NCBI GenBank assembly: GCA_014238335.1
Contig: JABABI010000008.1
Coordinates: forward strand, 1-34,127
Direction: 5' to 3'
DNA from: Fuerstiella sp.
GTDB lineage: Bacteria; Planctomycetota; Planctomycetia; Planctomycetales; Planctomycetaceae
DNA: 34,127 nucleotides
Position numbers and translations under genes: made by a program. Shown one piece after another: positions 8,258 to 15,548 of the stretch. Each line of letters starts with the position of its first letter. The stretch's first letter is position 1. Below the pieces are notes generated by a model. It did no database searches, was not told where the DNA came from, and saw only the letters and a list, made by a program, of their open reading frames with translations.

Positions 8258-9079
8258 CTAAAGCGCACCCGGAAACAGCAGCCGAACTGATTCCGCGTCC
8301 GGCTGCCGAGCGTATTCGCTGATTTCAAACATCTCGATGAACTCGGTTTCCCGGCCGCGCACATCGCCGCAGCGTGCGACAAGTTCTTTGCGGTGCCGAT
8401 CGGCGCGCAGACGAATGTGTCCTGCCGCCCAGGATTCCACCCATGCCATTTGTTCCTGCTCATCGTCCGGGACGGTTTGCAAAATGTCCGCTTCGTACGC
8501 CAGCCACTCGAACACCTGCGAACGATGACACGCCAGCATTTTCGCAATGGCCTGCATCTGGTCGGAAATTTCAACAATCACATCGGTTCGCAGCGGGACT
8601 GGCCTGGTAAACAGATCCGGCAGATACGCGACGACGGGGTCTTCCCGCAGCGCAGGAACATCGGGAACGACGTGCGGCACAGTGACCATGTAGGAAGCGT
8701 CCTGGACACACTGACCGACCGATCGATGATCCGGATGGTAATCGCACGTCCGATGAGTCAGCACTAAATCCGGCTGAAATTCACGGATCTCACGGATGAT
8801 GCGGCGACGGACATTGAGAGTCGGTTCAAGGCTGCCGTCGGGAAAGTTCCAGGTTTCATAAGTGGCCCCGATGACGGCACCCGCAGCAGCTGCTTCTGCG
8901 CGTCGCAACGGAATCAGTTCGGCGGGCGAGCGTTCATGATGACCCGCGGCACCATCGGTCACGGAGACCAACTTAACGGGGCGGTCAAGTTGCCGGTAAA
9001 TCGCTGCCAGACCGCCCGCGTGAAATTCGGCGTCATCGGGATGAGCTCCGAGGATCAGCAGACGTGGTTCATCGTTCAT
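8258..9079 (-). CDS. LmbE/PIG-L family N-deacetylase
   Basis: 273 residues in the LmbE/PIG-L zinc deacetylase family, which removes acetyl or similar groups from amino sugars (GlcNAc-PI, GlcNAc-inositol, GlcNAc-malate). The N-terminal AHPDDAE (12-18) carries metal ligands His13 and Asp16 and the catalytic Asp15; HPDH in the middle supplies the third ligand region. No signal peptide is visible, so it is probably cytoplasmic. It starts 2 nt after the stop of the Gfo/Idh gene, or overlaps it if GTG at 9085 is used; ATG 9079 is preferred. Its place between two predicted exported carbohydrate-acting proteins suggests a substrate with an acylated amino group, but this is inference. A bacillithiol BshB-like role is an alternative. 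Confidence 0.88.
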   Translation of the reverse strand: MNDEPRLLILGAHPDDAEFHAGGLAAIYRQLDRPVKLVSVTDGAAGHHERSPAELIPLRRAEAAAAGAVIGATYETWNFPDGSLEPTLNVRRRIIREIREFQPDLVLTHRTCDYHPDHRSVGQCVQDASYMVTVPHVVPDVPALREDPVVAYLPDLFTRPVPLRTDVIVEISDQMQAIAKMLACHRSQVFEWLAYEADILQTVPDDEQEQMAWVESWAAGHIRLRADRHRKELVARCGDVRGRETEFIEMFEISEYARQPDAESVRLLFPGAL

Positions 9080-9081
9080 AA

Positions 9082-10392
9082 TCACACAAACTTCGTGATG
9101 CCCGGTCGGGCGATTTCCACTTCCGGAGCATCACCCCAGGCGTAGTTTTTGGGCGAAAGATTCTGTTTGGACGCCATGGCCTGTCCCCATGTGATCTCCT
9201 GCCCCGTGTACGTTGCCATGCGGCCCATGATGGCCAGCATCGTGCTGTGCGCCATGTACTTGCCGTTGTTCAGCGGGTGGCCAGCGCGGATCCCGGCAAA
9301 CATTTCGTCGTGTTCTACCTGATACATGTTCTTGACCTTATCTTCGAAGCGCCAGGTCGTATCGGTTGTGATTTCCAATCGACGTTCAGAAACTTCGGCA
9401 CGACCTTTCGATCCGAGCGCGTAGGCCGACATGTTGTTCTTGCAGCCGCTCTGCTGCCGACAGTTGCTAAATAACCTGACGCCGTTTTCGAATTCGTACG
9501 CCACGCTGTGATGGTCGTAGATGTTGCCATACATCGCGTCGGTTCGTACCTGACGACCACCCAGGCCCATCGCCTTCACCGGATATTCGCCCATCACCCA
9601 CGCACACACATCCAGATAGTGAACGTGCTGTTCCACATTGAAATCACCGGATAACCAGGTGAAGTAGTACCAATTTCTCATCTGCCAATGCATATCCGTC
9701 CAGTCATCCTTGCGAGGCTTGACCCAGATCGAACCTCGATAATCGTTGGCGATCAAGGTATGAATGTCACCGATGGACCCATCATGCAGACGCTGCACCG
9801 TTTCACGAAAGCCTCCGTCGTAACGAATACACAGTCCCGACACGACGGAAAGGTTCTTTCGTTTTGCTTCGGCACAGGTTTGCAGTACGGAGCGGACGCC
9901 CGGCGCATCCACAGCCACCGGTTTTTCGGCAAACACATGTTTGCCCGCTTCGATGGCCGCCTTCAGCTGCATGGGGCGAAACTGTGGCGGAGTTGTCAGC
10001 AGAACGACATCGACATCGGACGCCAGCAGTTCTTCATAGGCGTCAAACCCCACAAACTGCTTGTCTGGTGGAACATCGACTTTGCCAGCGACGTCTTCCT
10101 GGGAGGACAGGGTCCGGAGGCTTAACCGCAACCGATCTTCGAAGGCATCAGCCATCGCGACCAACTTTACATTGTCGTCCGCCCGGAGAGCCTGTTGCGC
10201 TGCTCCGGTGCCTCGACCACCGCAGCCGATCAGGCCAACTTTCAGCACGTCGTCACCACCGGCATACACGCCCGCCGGAGACGCGACAGCTCCCGCACAA
10301 ATGCCGGCAGCTGCCATCGACAAGGACCTTCCGATAAACTGTCGGCGACCGGAATCATGTGCAGATGTTGTCGTGCGGTTCACGTCGTTCAT
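9082..10392 (-). CDS. Tat-exported Gfo/Idh/MocA family oxidoreductase
   Basis: 436 residues from the ATG at 10392, chosen because AGAGG stands about 9 nt upstream and the Tat signal then starts normally: GRRQFIGRSLSMAAAGICAG, twin Arg R16-R17. The Rossmann motif GLIGCGGRGTG (53-63) and the conserved EKPVAVD, where Lys is expected to be catalytic, are present; the C-terminal half is the Gfo/Idh/MocA sheet domain. NAD(P)-dependent sugar oxidoreductases with Tat signals carry their cofactor folded across the membrane, and some act as glycoside 3-dehydrogenases. That reaction would feed the DUF1080 protein downstream. It is the first gene of the minus-strand series and is followed within 2 nt by LmbE. 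Confidence 0.92.
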   Translation of the reverse strand: MNDVNRTTTSAHDSGRRQFIGRSLSMAAAGICAGAVASPAGVYAGGDDVLKVGLIGCGGRGTGAAQQALRADDNVKLVAMADAFEDRLRLSLRTLSSQEDVAGKVDVPPDKQFVGFDAYEELLASDVDVVLLTTPPQFRPMQLKAAIEAGKHVFAEKPVAVDAPGVRSVLQTCAEAKRKNLSVVSGLCIRYDGGFRETVQRLHDGSIGDIHTLIANDYRGSIWVKPRKDDWTDMHWQMRNWYYFTWLSGDFNVEQHVHYLDVCAWVMGEYPVKAMGLGGRQVRTDAMYGNIYDHHSVAYEFENGVRLFSNCRQQSGCKNNMSAYALGSKGRAEVSERRLEITTDTTWRFEDKVKNMYQVEHDEMFAGIRAGHPLNNGKYMAHSTMLAIMGRMATYTGQEITWGQAMASKQNLSPKNYAWGDAPEVEIARPGITKFV

Positions 10393-10591
10393 CGTTGAGA
10401 CCTCTGTATGTTGGTTGGTTGCGCGACCAGCCGGATGTTGACTGGACGTGAGTCCGTACGGAGTCGCTGGGCATCTTTCCGACTCAGGATGCACCCGCCA
10501 ACATGCTGTATCTGATTCTAAGGATATTCCCGGCACATTGCATCAACGTCACTAACGCATGCGAAGACGGATACTGATCCGGCGCGAAAGG

Positions 10592-10614
10592 CGTCAGCCC
10601 CGGACGGCCTGACG
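10592..10614 (-). terminator. Hairpin, candidate terminator of the 10631-11386 gene
   Basis: CGTCAG (10592-10597) pairs with CTGACG (10609-10614), and CC/GG pairs extend the stem after a one-base bulge. It lies 17 nt beyond the minus-strand stop at 10631. There is only a short T-run afterwards, so the call is tentative. Confidence 0.4.
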
Positions 10615-10630
10615 GAACCTGCAACGGAAC

Positions 10631-11386
10631 CTATCTCCGCTGCAGTTGACGTTTACAATTGTTCTGCCGGCTACCACTATGTGCGGCAGAATTCAGCAAT
10701 GAAGCGTCCGCAGTGAATTCCCACTCAGCCGAATTCGGGCCCAGCCGCAATAGTAAAACATAACATAGCCAGATACAGACCGTAATTTGCAGCGGAAACC
10801 ACAAATTCAGAAGCAGACTGGCACCGCCGAAAGCGAACGACAAGAGGTGAGAAAACAGCGCACGGTCGTAGCTCCGGACAATCAAGCGGCCATGTGCTGT
10901 CTGGCCAATGACGCCGGGGTGCGGGTACCATTTCGCCGGGCTCAACCAGGAGGGTCGCCAGATTGTAACGGCGCCAATCGGCAATGCCTTGCGGAACCAA
11001 GGTAATCCCGACAGACGTTCCTGTAGCTCACCTGTTGGTATCCCCTCGACATGCATCGCACAACAGAACACCCCAGCCGCCATTACGGAGGCTGTCCACA
11101 AAGCGTCCTGCAAAGCCGGACGTGGATCAAGGACACCCCGCCTGCTTCCGTGCCAGGAAAAAATCAGCTTCGTGCTGTCGCTATTCAGTGATCTGGCAAC
11201 CGTTGGGCGGCTCAACTCATCCAACGACACAGCGCCCCAACACCGCTGGATGGTGGCGCTGCGCTGGTATTTCTCGAGAATCCAGACCGCGCCGGCATGG
11301 CACCCTGCGGAGAATGGAACAATGTCCAGGAAATCAACGCCGGGCGGGATCAGGATCGCCGCCACGGGCAGCGTTCGGCGGACCAT
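10631..11386 (-). CDS. Hypothetical membrane protein
   Basis: 251 residues, not recognised. The N-terminal half is soluble-looking and begins MVRRTLPVAAILIPPGVDFL. Near the C-terminus is a long hydrophobic stretch (LLSFAFGGASLLLNLWF, then ITVCIWLCYVLLLRLG) that could form two membrane helices, ending in a short basic tail. The opposite strand carries an open frame over much of the gene (10908-11441), but that product is low-complexity, Arg/Ser-rich and lacks hydrophobic pattern, so the minus-strand reading is preferred. The start is uncertain. It is divergent from the thioesterase operon, with 167 nt between them that should hold both promoters. It could be an envelope component of that lipid-related locus; there is no direct evidence. 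Confidence 0.55.
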   Translation of the reverse strand: MVRRTLPVAAILIPPGVDFLDIVPFSAGCHAGAVWILEKYQRSATIQRCWGAVSLDELSRPTVARSLNSDSTKLIFSWHGSRRGVLDPRPALQDALWTASVMAAGVFCCAMHVEGIPTGELQERLSGLPWFRKALPIGAVTIWRPSWLSPAKWYPHPGVIGQTAHGRLIVRSYDRALFSHLLSFAFGGASLLLNLWFPLQITVCIWLCYVLLLRLGPNSAEWEFTADASLLNSAAHSGSRQNNCKRQLQRR

Positions 11387-11553
11387 CGCATTTCACCGTA
11401 TTCGGGACTTAGGGTCCTGGCGGTACACTTATGCGACGTAAAGCCTAGAATTCTCGACGATGCGGCATCGACCGTCATCGATGATGATCCGGCGCCGACG
11501 ATGGCCGCCGTTCATGGCTTCGCTTTCCGACCTGCATCCAGCGACACTAACGT

Positions 11554-11985
11554 ATGGCTTCATTTTTTGTGACAACCCGGCGCGTCGAGTTCTGTGAAAC
11601 GGACATGGCGGGCATCGTGCATTTTTCCAACTTCTATCGCTGGATGGAGCAGGCCGAGCATGAGTTCTTTCGGTCGCTGGGGCTGAGTATTGTCAATCAT
11701 CAGTCGGGCGACAGTACCATCGGGTGGCCGCGCGTGTGCGCGACATGCCGATTCGAATCGCCCGCTCGCTATGAGGATATAGTGCAGGTTACGCTGATGG
11801 TACAGCGGATCGGTGTGAAATCGCTGACATATGATGTGCACTTCACAATCGGCGACCGATTTTTGGCCAAAGGCACAATGAAAACCGTTTGTTGCAGCAT
11901 GGAACGTGATCAGCCGTTGCGTTCCATCGAGATCCCCAGAGAGTACACTACTGAACTTCAGGAGTACCGGGCTGAGGAGGAATAG
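11554..11985 (+). CDS. 4HBT (hotdog) acyl-CoA thioesterase, YbgC/FadM-like
   Basis: 143 residues of hotdog fold. The N-terminal motif VEFCETDMAGIVHFSNFYRW carries the catalytic Asp17 and the following G-I-V-H-F of 4-hydroxybenzoyl-CoA thioesterase/YbgC enzymes; EQAEHEFFRSLG continues the central helix. Such enzymes hydrolyse acyl-CoA or acyl-ACP thioesters in the cytoplasm; chain-length preference cannot be read. It is the first gene of a plus-strand series followed after 33 nt by a LolD-like ATPase, then a radical SAM enzyme and an OleD-like dehydrogenase, so release of an acyl intermediate in lipid synthesis is a reasonable inference. The start ATG at 11554 has no strong ribosome binding site. 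Confidence 0.9.
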   Translation: MASFFVTTRRVEFCETDMAGIVHFSNFYRWMEQAEHEFFRSLGLSIVNHQSGDSTIGWPRVCATCRFESPARYEDIVQVTLMVQRIGVKSLTYDVHFTIGDRFLAKGTMKTVCCSMERDQPLRSIEIPREYTTELQEYRAEEE

Positions 11986-12018
11986 TCCGCCACCCACACT
12001 CAGTTACAAAGCATTGAC

Positions 12019-12711
12019 ATGCCCATTGTTCTGCAGATGACCGATGTCAGCCGTACGTTTCCTGCCAGCAGCGGGGCGCTGACAATTCTTGAAGACGTCA
12101 ATTTGCGGATTCCGTCGGGCACTGCCGTGGCTCTGCAGGGACCGTCCGGGTGTGGAAAAAGTACGTTGCTGCATCTGGCGGGCACACTGGATCAACCAAC
12201 TTCCGGCGTCGTGCAGATTCTCAACGAAAATCCATGGTCGCTGTCGGCCCGACGACTGGCCGCGTTCCGCAATCAGCACATCGGTTTCATCTTTCAGGAA
12301 CATCAGCTGTTGCCTCAGTGCAACGTTCTGGAAAACGTATTGTTGCCAACACTGGCCGGATTCGGCGGCCGCCGCCGCGAACTGCAGTCCCGCGCGGAAA
12401 ATCTGCTGCATCAGGTTGGCTTGCAGGACCGCATGACCCATCGACCGGCCGCTCTGTCCGGCGGAGAACGCCAGCGTGTGGCCGTGTGCCGGGCCCTGAT
12501 TTACCAGCCGTCGCTGCTGCTGGCGGATGAGCCGACTGGGAACCTGGATCCGTCAACAGCTGATACCGTCGGCCAGTTGCTGCTCACGATGGCCGCCGAA
12601 CACGATGCCGCGTTGCTGTGCGTGACTCACAGCAACGAACTGGCAGGCCATTTCCCCAACGTGGTTCGCTTGGACAATCGTCAGGTGGACTTCGCCGCCA
12701 CAGCTGGCTGA
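12019..12711 (+). CDS. LolD-like ABC transporter ATPase
   Basis: 230 residues, a complete nucleotide-binding domain: Walker A GPSGCGKST (41-49), Q-loop FIFQEHQLLPQC, signature LSGGERQRVA, Walker B LLLADEPTGNLD and switch His in CVTHSNEL. The sequence is of the LolD/MacB/FtsE class, whose members drive lipoprotein or lipid-like substrate release from the inner membrane with FtsX-type permeases. No such permease is encoded in the window, which is unusual because LolC/E-type partners are normally adjacent. It stands 33 nt after the thioesterase gene and about 120 nt before the radical SAM start, in the same direction. Confidence 0.9.
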   Translation: MPIVLQMTDVSRTFPASSGALTILEDVNLRIPSGTAVALQGPSGCGKSTLLHLAGTLDQPTSGVVQILNENPWSLSARRLAAFRNQHIGFIFQEHQLLPQCNVLENVLLPTLAGFGGRRRELQSRAENLLHQVGLQDRMTHRPAALSGGERQRVAVCRALIYQPSLLLADEPTGNLDPSTADTVGQLLLTMAAEHDAALLCVTHSNELAGHFPNVVRLDNRQVDFAATAG

Positions 12712-12831
12712 GGAATCGGAATCCTCACACCAAATCCGGACCAGCCGGTGGTCATTGGGCGACATGCGCGGAATAATGCCAATTCGATCCAACGACTCCT
12801 GCAGCGTTGGAAAACAAAATCACAGGAAACG

Positions 12832-14193
12832 ATGATGTACACACTCAAAATGGCCAGGCGGATGCTGTTTGAGACCAACAAACGGCTGCTTTGGAAGCTG
12901 GTCTGGAATCTTGGTATCAAGGGCACCAGGTCCGTCCTTGCTCACCGCCGCCGCATGCGGAAGGGACAATTCTTTCCACCATTCCTGTATGTGTCGATTA
13001 TCAACAGCTGCAACCTGCGATGCCAGGGGTGCTGGGTGGACGTTGGTCACAAGCAGCAGACTATCGATCTGACGGCGATGAACAAGCTGATCACAGAAGC
13101 AAAGCAGGCGGGCAACACGTTTTTCGGAATTGTCGGCGGCGAACCGTTCATGCATCCGGAACTGTTTGAAATCCTGGAGGCTCACCCGGACTGTTATTTC
13201 CAGGTGTTCACCAACGGTCAGTTCATTACGGAAGAGAAAGCCAGGCGGCTGTTTGACCTTGGTAACGTAACGCCGCTGATCAGTGTGGAAGGCAACGAGA
13301 TCATCAGTGACGAACGTCGAGGTCGCAGTGACGTCTACAACAAAACGCTGGCGGGTATCGAAAACTGCCTCAAAGCGAACCTGATGACGGGTGTATGTAC
13401 GAGCCTGTGCAAAACAAATATCGACGATCTCCTGAACGAACAGTGGTTGGACCGCCTGATCGAAATGGGAGTCTTGTACACTTGGTTCCACATCTACCGT
13501 CCTATGGGTCCGGACGCGATGCCGGAATTATGTCTCACCCAGAAACAGCAGCGTCGTGCTCGTGAATTTGTGGTCGAAATGCGAGCGAAGAAACCCATCA
13601 TCATCATCGACGCCTACTACGATGGGGACGGACAGGCGCTCTGCCCGGCTGCCAACGGCATCAGCCACCACATCAATCCCTGGGGCGATATCGAACCGTG
13701 TCCCATTGTTCAGTTTTCAAATGAGTCGATTCATTCCAGCGAAGACGACGATCGTACTCTGTTCGATAAGTTCACTCAGTCAGAATACCTTGCTGACTTT
13801 CGCACTCTGGCGCAGGAAACGACCCGTGGCTGCATTGTGCTGGAGCGACCGGAATTACTGCAGCAGGTCGTTGAAAAGCACAACGCCAAAGATGCCACGG
13901 CTCGCGGCACAGCGATGCAGGAACTGAAGTCCATGGTACCGAGAACATCCCAGTACCATCCGGGACACGAGATTCCTGAACGGAATCTGTATTACCGCAT
14001 CGCCAAGAAGTTCCTGTTCAACGATTTTGGTGTTTATAACGGACACAACCATTCGGCCACGGCCGCCCCATTCATCGTAAGTGATGCAGCTGAAGGATTA
14101 CCCTCGTCGACGCCGACAGGCTGTTGCGGAGGCAGCACAAGCTGTGACGAGCCGAACGTGGTACCACTGGGCGGCACAGAAAAACACAACTGA
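12832..14193 (+). CDS. Radical SAM enzyme with SPASM-like C-terminus
   Basis: 453 residues from ATG 12832, preceded by AGGAAAC; the second ATG at 12835 is equally possible and gives better spacing. The CX3CX2C cluster motif SCNLRCQGCW (C60, C64, C67) binds the 4Fe-4S cluster that cleaves S-adenosylmethionine; GGEPFMHPE is the usual second motif. The C-terminal half has further Cys in a SPASM-like order: ALCPAANGISHHINPWGDIE followed by PCPIV, later TTRGCIVLERPEL, suggesting an auxiliary cluster. The tail TGCCGGSTSC is Cys-rich and could bind metal. The N-terminus has a Lys/Arg-rich amphipathic helix that may touch the membrane. The substrate is unknown; the neighbours suggest a lipid, although SPASM enzymes more often modify peptides. 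Confidence 0.88.
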   Translation: MMYTLKMARRMLFETNKRLLWKLVWNLGIKGTRSVLAHRRRMRKGQFFPPFLYVSIINSCNLRCQGCWVDVGHKQQTIDLTAMNKLITEAKQAGNTFFGIVGGEPFMHPELFEILEAHPDCYFQVFTNGQFITEEKARRLFDLGNVTPLISVEGNEIISDERRGRSDVYNKTLAGIENCLKANLMTGVCTSLCKTNIDDLLNEQWLDRLIEMGVLYTWFHIYRPMGPDAMPELCLTQKQQRRAREFVVEMRAKKPIIIIDAYYDGDGQALCPAANGISHHINPWGDIEPCPIVQFSNESIHSSEDDDRTLFDKFTQSEYLADFRTLAQETTRGCIVLERPELLQQVVEKHNAKDATARGTAMQELKSMVPRTSQYHPGHEIPERNLYYRIAKKFLFNDFGVYNGHNHSATAAPFIVSDAAEGLPSSTPTGCCGGSTSCDEPNVVPLGGTEKHN

Positions 14194-14229
14194 TACAATT
14201 CGCCTATGCTCTGCCATTGCAACGTCGTT

Positions 14230-14234
14230 AAGGA
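14230..14234 (+). promoter_or_regulatory. Ribosome binding site of the 36-codon ORF
   Basis: AAGGA stands 5 nt before the ATG at 14240. It is the main reason for calling the short frame, since the longer frame upstream shows no such site. Confidence 0.55.
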
Positions 14235-14239
14235 TTTCC

Positions 14240-14350
14240 ATGACTGATAATAAGGCTTACCAGTGGCATCGAGTGCCTGAGTTGCCGGAAACGCCGTACC
14301 ACCGGGACACGGCCACCAGATGCTCTGCCGCTTTGGAGTTTGTTGCTTAG
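14240..14350 (+). CDS. 36-residue small ORF coupled to the OleD-like gene
   Basis: Starts MTDNKAYQWHRVPELPETPY and ends AALEFVA; not recognised. It has a good ribosome binding site, and its TAG (14348-14350) abuts the ATG of the next gene with no intervening base, the geometry of translational coupling. The peptide is polar, with no membrane segment or Cys cluster. It could be a real small protein, a leader that sets translation of the dehydrogenase, or the surviving N-terminus of a gene lost from this spot (an OleC-type ligase would be expected beside OleD in some genomes, but the residues do not resemble OleC). Confidence is moderate because short frames arise by chance. Confidence 0.5.
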   Translation: MTDNKAYQWHRVPELPETPYHRDTATRCSAALEFVA

Positions 14351-15349
14351 ATGCGTGCGTTAGTCACAGGTGGAGGTGGGTTCCTCGGACTGTACATCGT
14401 GGAACAGCTGCTGGCAGCCGGGCACGATGTGCGCGTTCTGTGCCGCGGGCGTTACAAGGCACTCACCGAGCTGCCCGTCGAAGTTATGACGGGCGACCTG
14501 CGATACGTACCGAAGGTTGAAAAGGCCTGCAGCGATGTCGACGCTGTTTTCCATGTGGCCGCAATTCCCGGCATTAGTGGTGCCTGGAAGAAGTATTACA
14601 GCATCAACACCGTCGGCGCAGAAAATGTCATTGCGGCATGTCACAGTCAGGGCGTTCAGCGGCTGGTCTATACAAGTTCGCCGAGCGTCGTTTTCGATGG
14701 CCGTGATCACATTGATGCCGACGAGTCACTCCCCTATCCTGAAACATGGCTTTCCCATTACCCTCATTCCAAGGCCCTGGGTGAACAGGCCGTGCTGGCC
14801 GCCAACGATGATGACGGGTTAAGAACCGTCTCGCTGCGACCTCACCTGATCTGGGGATGCCGCGACAATCATCTGATTCCACGACTCATCAGGAAAGCGA
14901 AGTCCGGCCGACTGCGTCGGGTCGGTGATGGCAGCAATGTTGTTTCCATGGTGAACGTTGAAAACGCTGCTGCGGCACACCTACAGGCCGAGAAGTCGTT
15001 ACGCGAATCGCTGACGGCAGCCGGAAATGCCTATTTCATCAACGAGCCGGAGTCAGTGAATCTCTGGCAGTGGATTGACCAGTTGCTGGAACTGGCGGGC
15101 CTGCCTGCCGTGCAAAAATCGATTTCCTATTCCGGAGCATGTCGGGTCGGCAGCGTGCTGGAGACAGCATGGAAATGGCTGCCACTGCCCGGAGAGCCTC
15201 CCATGACGCCATTCGTTGCCGCCCAACTGGCGGGTTCACACAGCTACAGTATCGCCGCCGCACAACGCGACTTTGGATTCCATCCGGTCGTGTCGATGGA
15301 CGTCGCACTCAGCAAACTGCAGGAAGAAATTCGCGGCCAGGACTTATAG
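14351..15349 (+). CDS. oleD-like: OleD-like NAD(P)-dependent dehydrogenase/epimerase
   Basis: 332 residues of the extended short-chain dehydrogenase fold. TGGGGFLG (6-13) is the nucleotide-binding motif, and Tyr137/Lys141 in HYPHSKAL form the YxxxK catalytic pair, with TSSPSVVFDG giving the Ser. The overall sequence, including LVYTSSPSVVF, DESLPYP and PGEPPMTPFVAAQLA, is close to my memory of OleD, which reduces 2-alkyl-3-ketoalkanoic acids in head-to-head long-chain olefin synthesis. OleA, OleB and OleC are not in the window. A sterol-type 3-beta-hydroxysteroid dehydrogenase or HpnA-like sugar epimerase is the alternative. The start follows the 36-codon ORF without a gap, with GGAG 12 nt upstream inside it. 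Confidence 0.85.
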   Translation: MRALVTGGGGFLGLYIVEQLLAAGHDVRVLCRGRYKALTELPVEVMTGDLRYVPKVEKACSDVDAVFHVAAIPGISGAWKKYYSINTVGAENVIAACHSQGVQRLVYTSSPSVVFDGRDHIDADESLPYPETWLSHYPHSKALGEQAVLAANDDDGLRTVSLRPHLIWGCRDNHLIPRLIRKAKSGRLRRVGDGSNVVSMVNVENAAAAHLQAEKSLRESLTAAGNAYFINEPESVNLWQWIDQLLELAGLPAVQKSISYSGACRVGSVLETAWKWLPLPGEPPMTPFVAAQLAGSHSYSIAAAQRDFGFHPVVSMDVALSKLQEEIRGQDL

Positions 15350-15548
15350 GAGTGCAGTCACGGAATGTGGTGAAACGCGGTGATAGCCCGTTTGCGGAGG
15401 GGCACTTCACCGCTCAACGAACTTAAGCTATCTTTCGATGATCGCTAACTGGCGTGGCCTGTGCCTGATCTTTCAGCGATTGCCCAGGAGCATCTCGTAT
15501 GCGATCATCATGCACAGCTTCGCCAGCCAGATCGAACAGAGGTGCCCG

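Noticed and set aside
10908..11441. 177-residue plus-strand frame opposite the hypothetical membrane gene
   Set aside because: No hydrophobic or domain pattern; the minus-strand product has a coherent membrane region and a candidate terminator hairpin.
12820..13491. 223-residue minus-strand frame
   Set aside because: Antisense to the radical SAM motif region.
14081..14350. 89-residue frame extending upstream of the 36-codon ORF
   Set aside because: Most of it overlaps the radical SAM 3' end in another frame; only the part from 14240 has a ribosome binding site.
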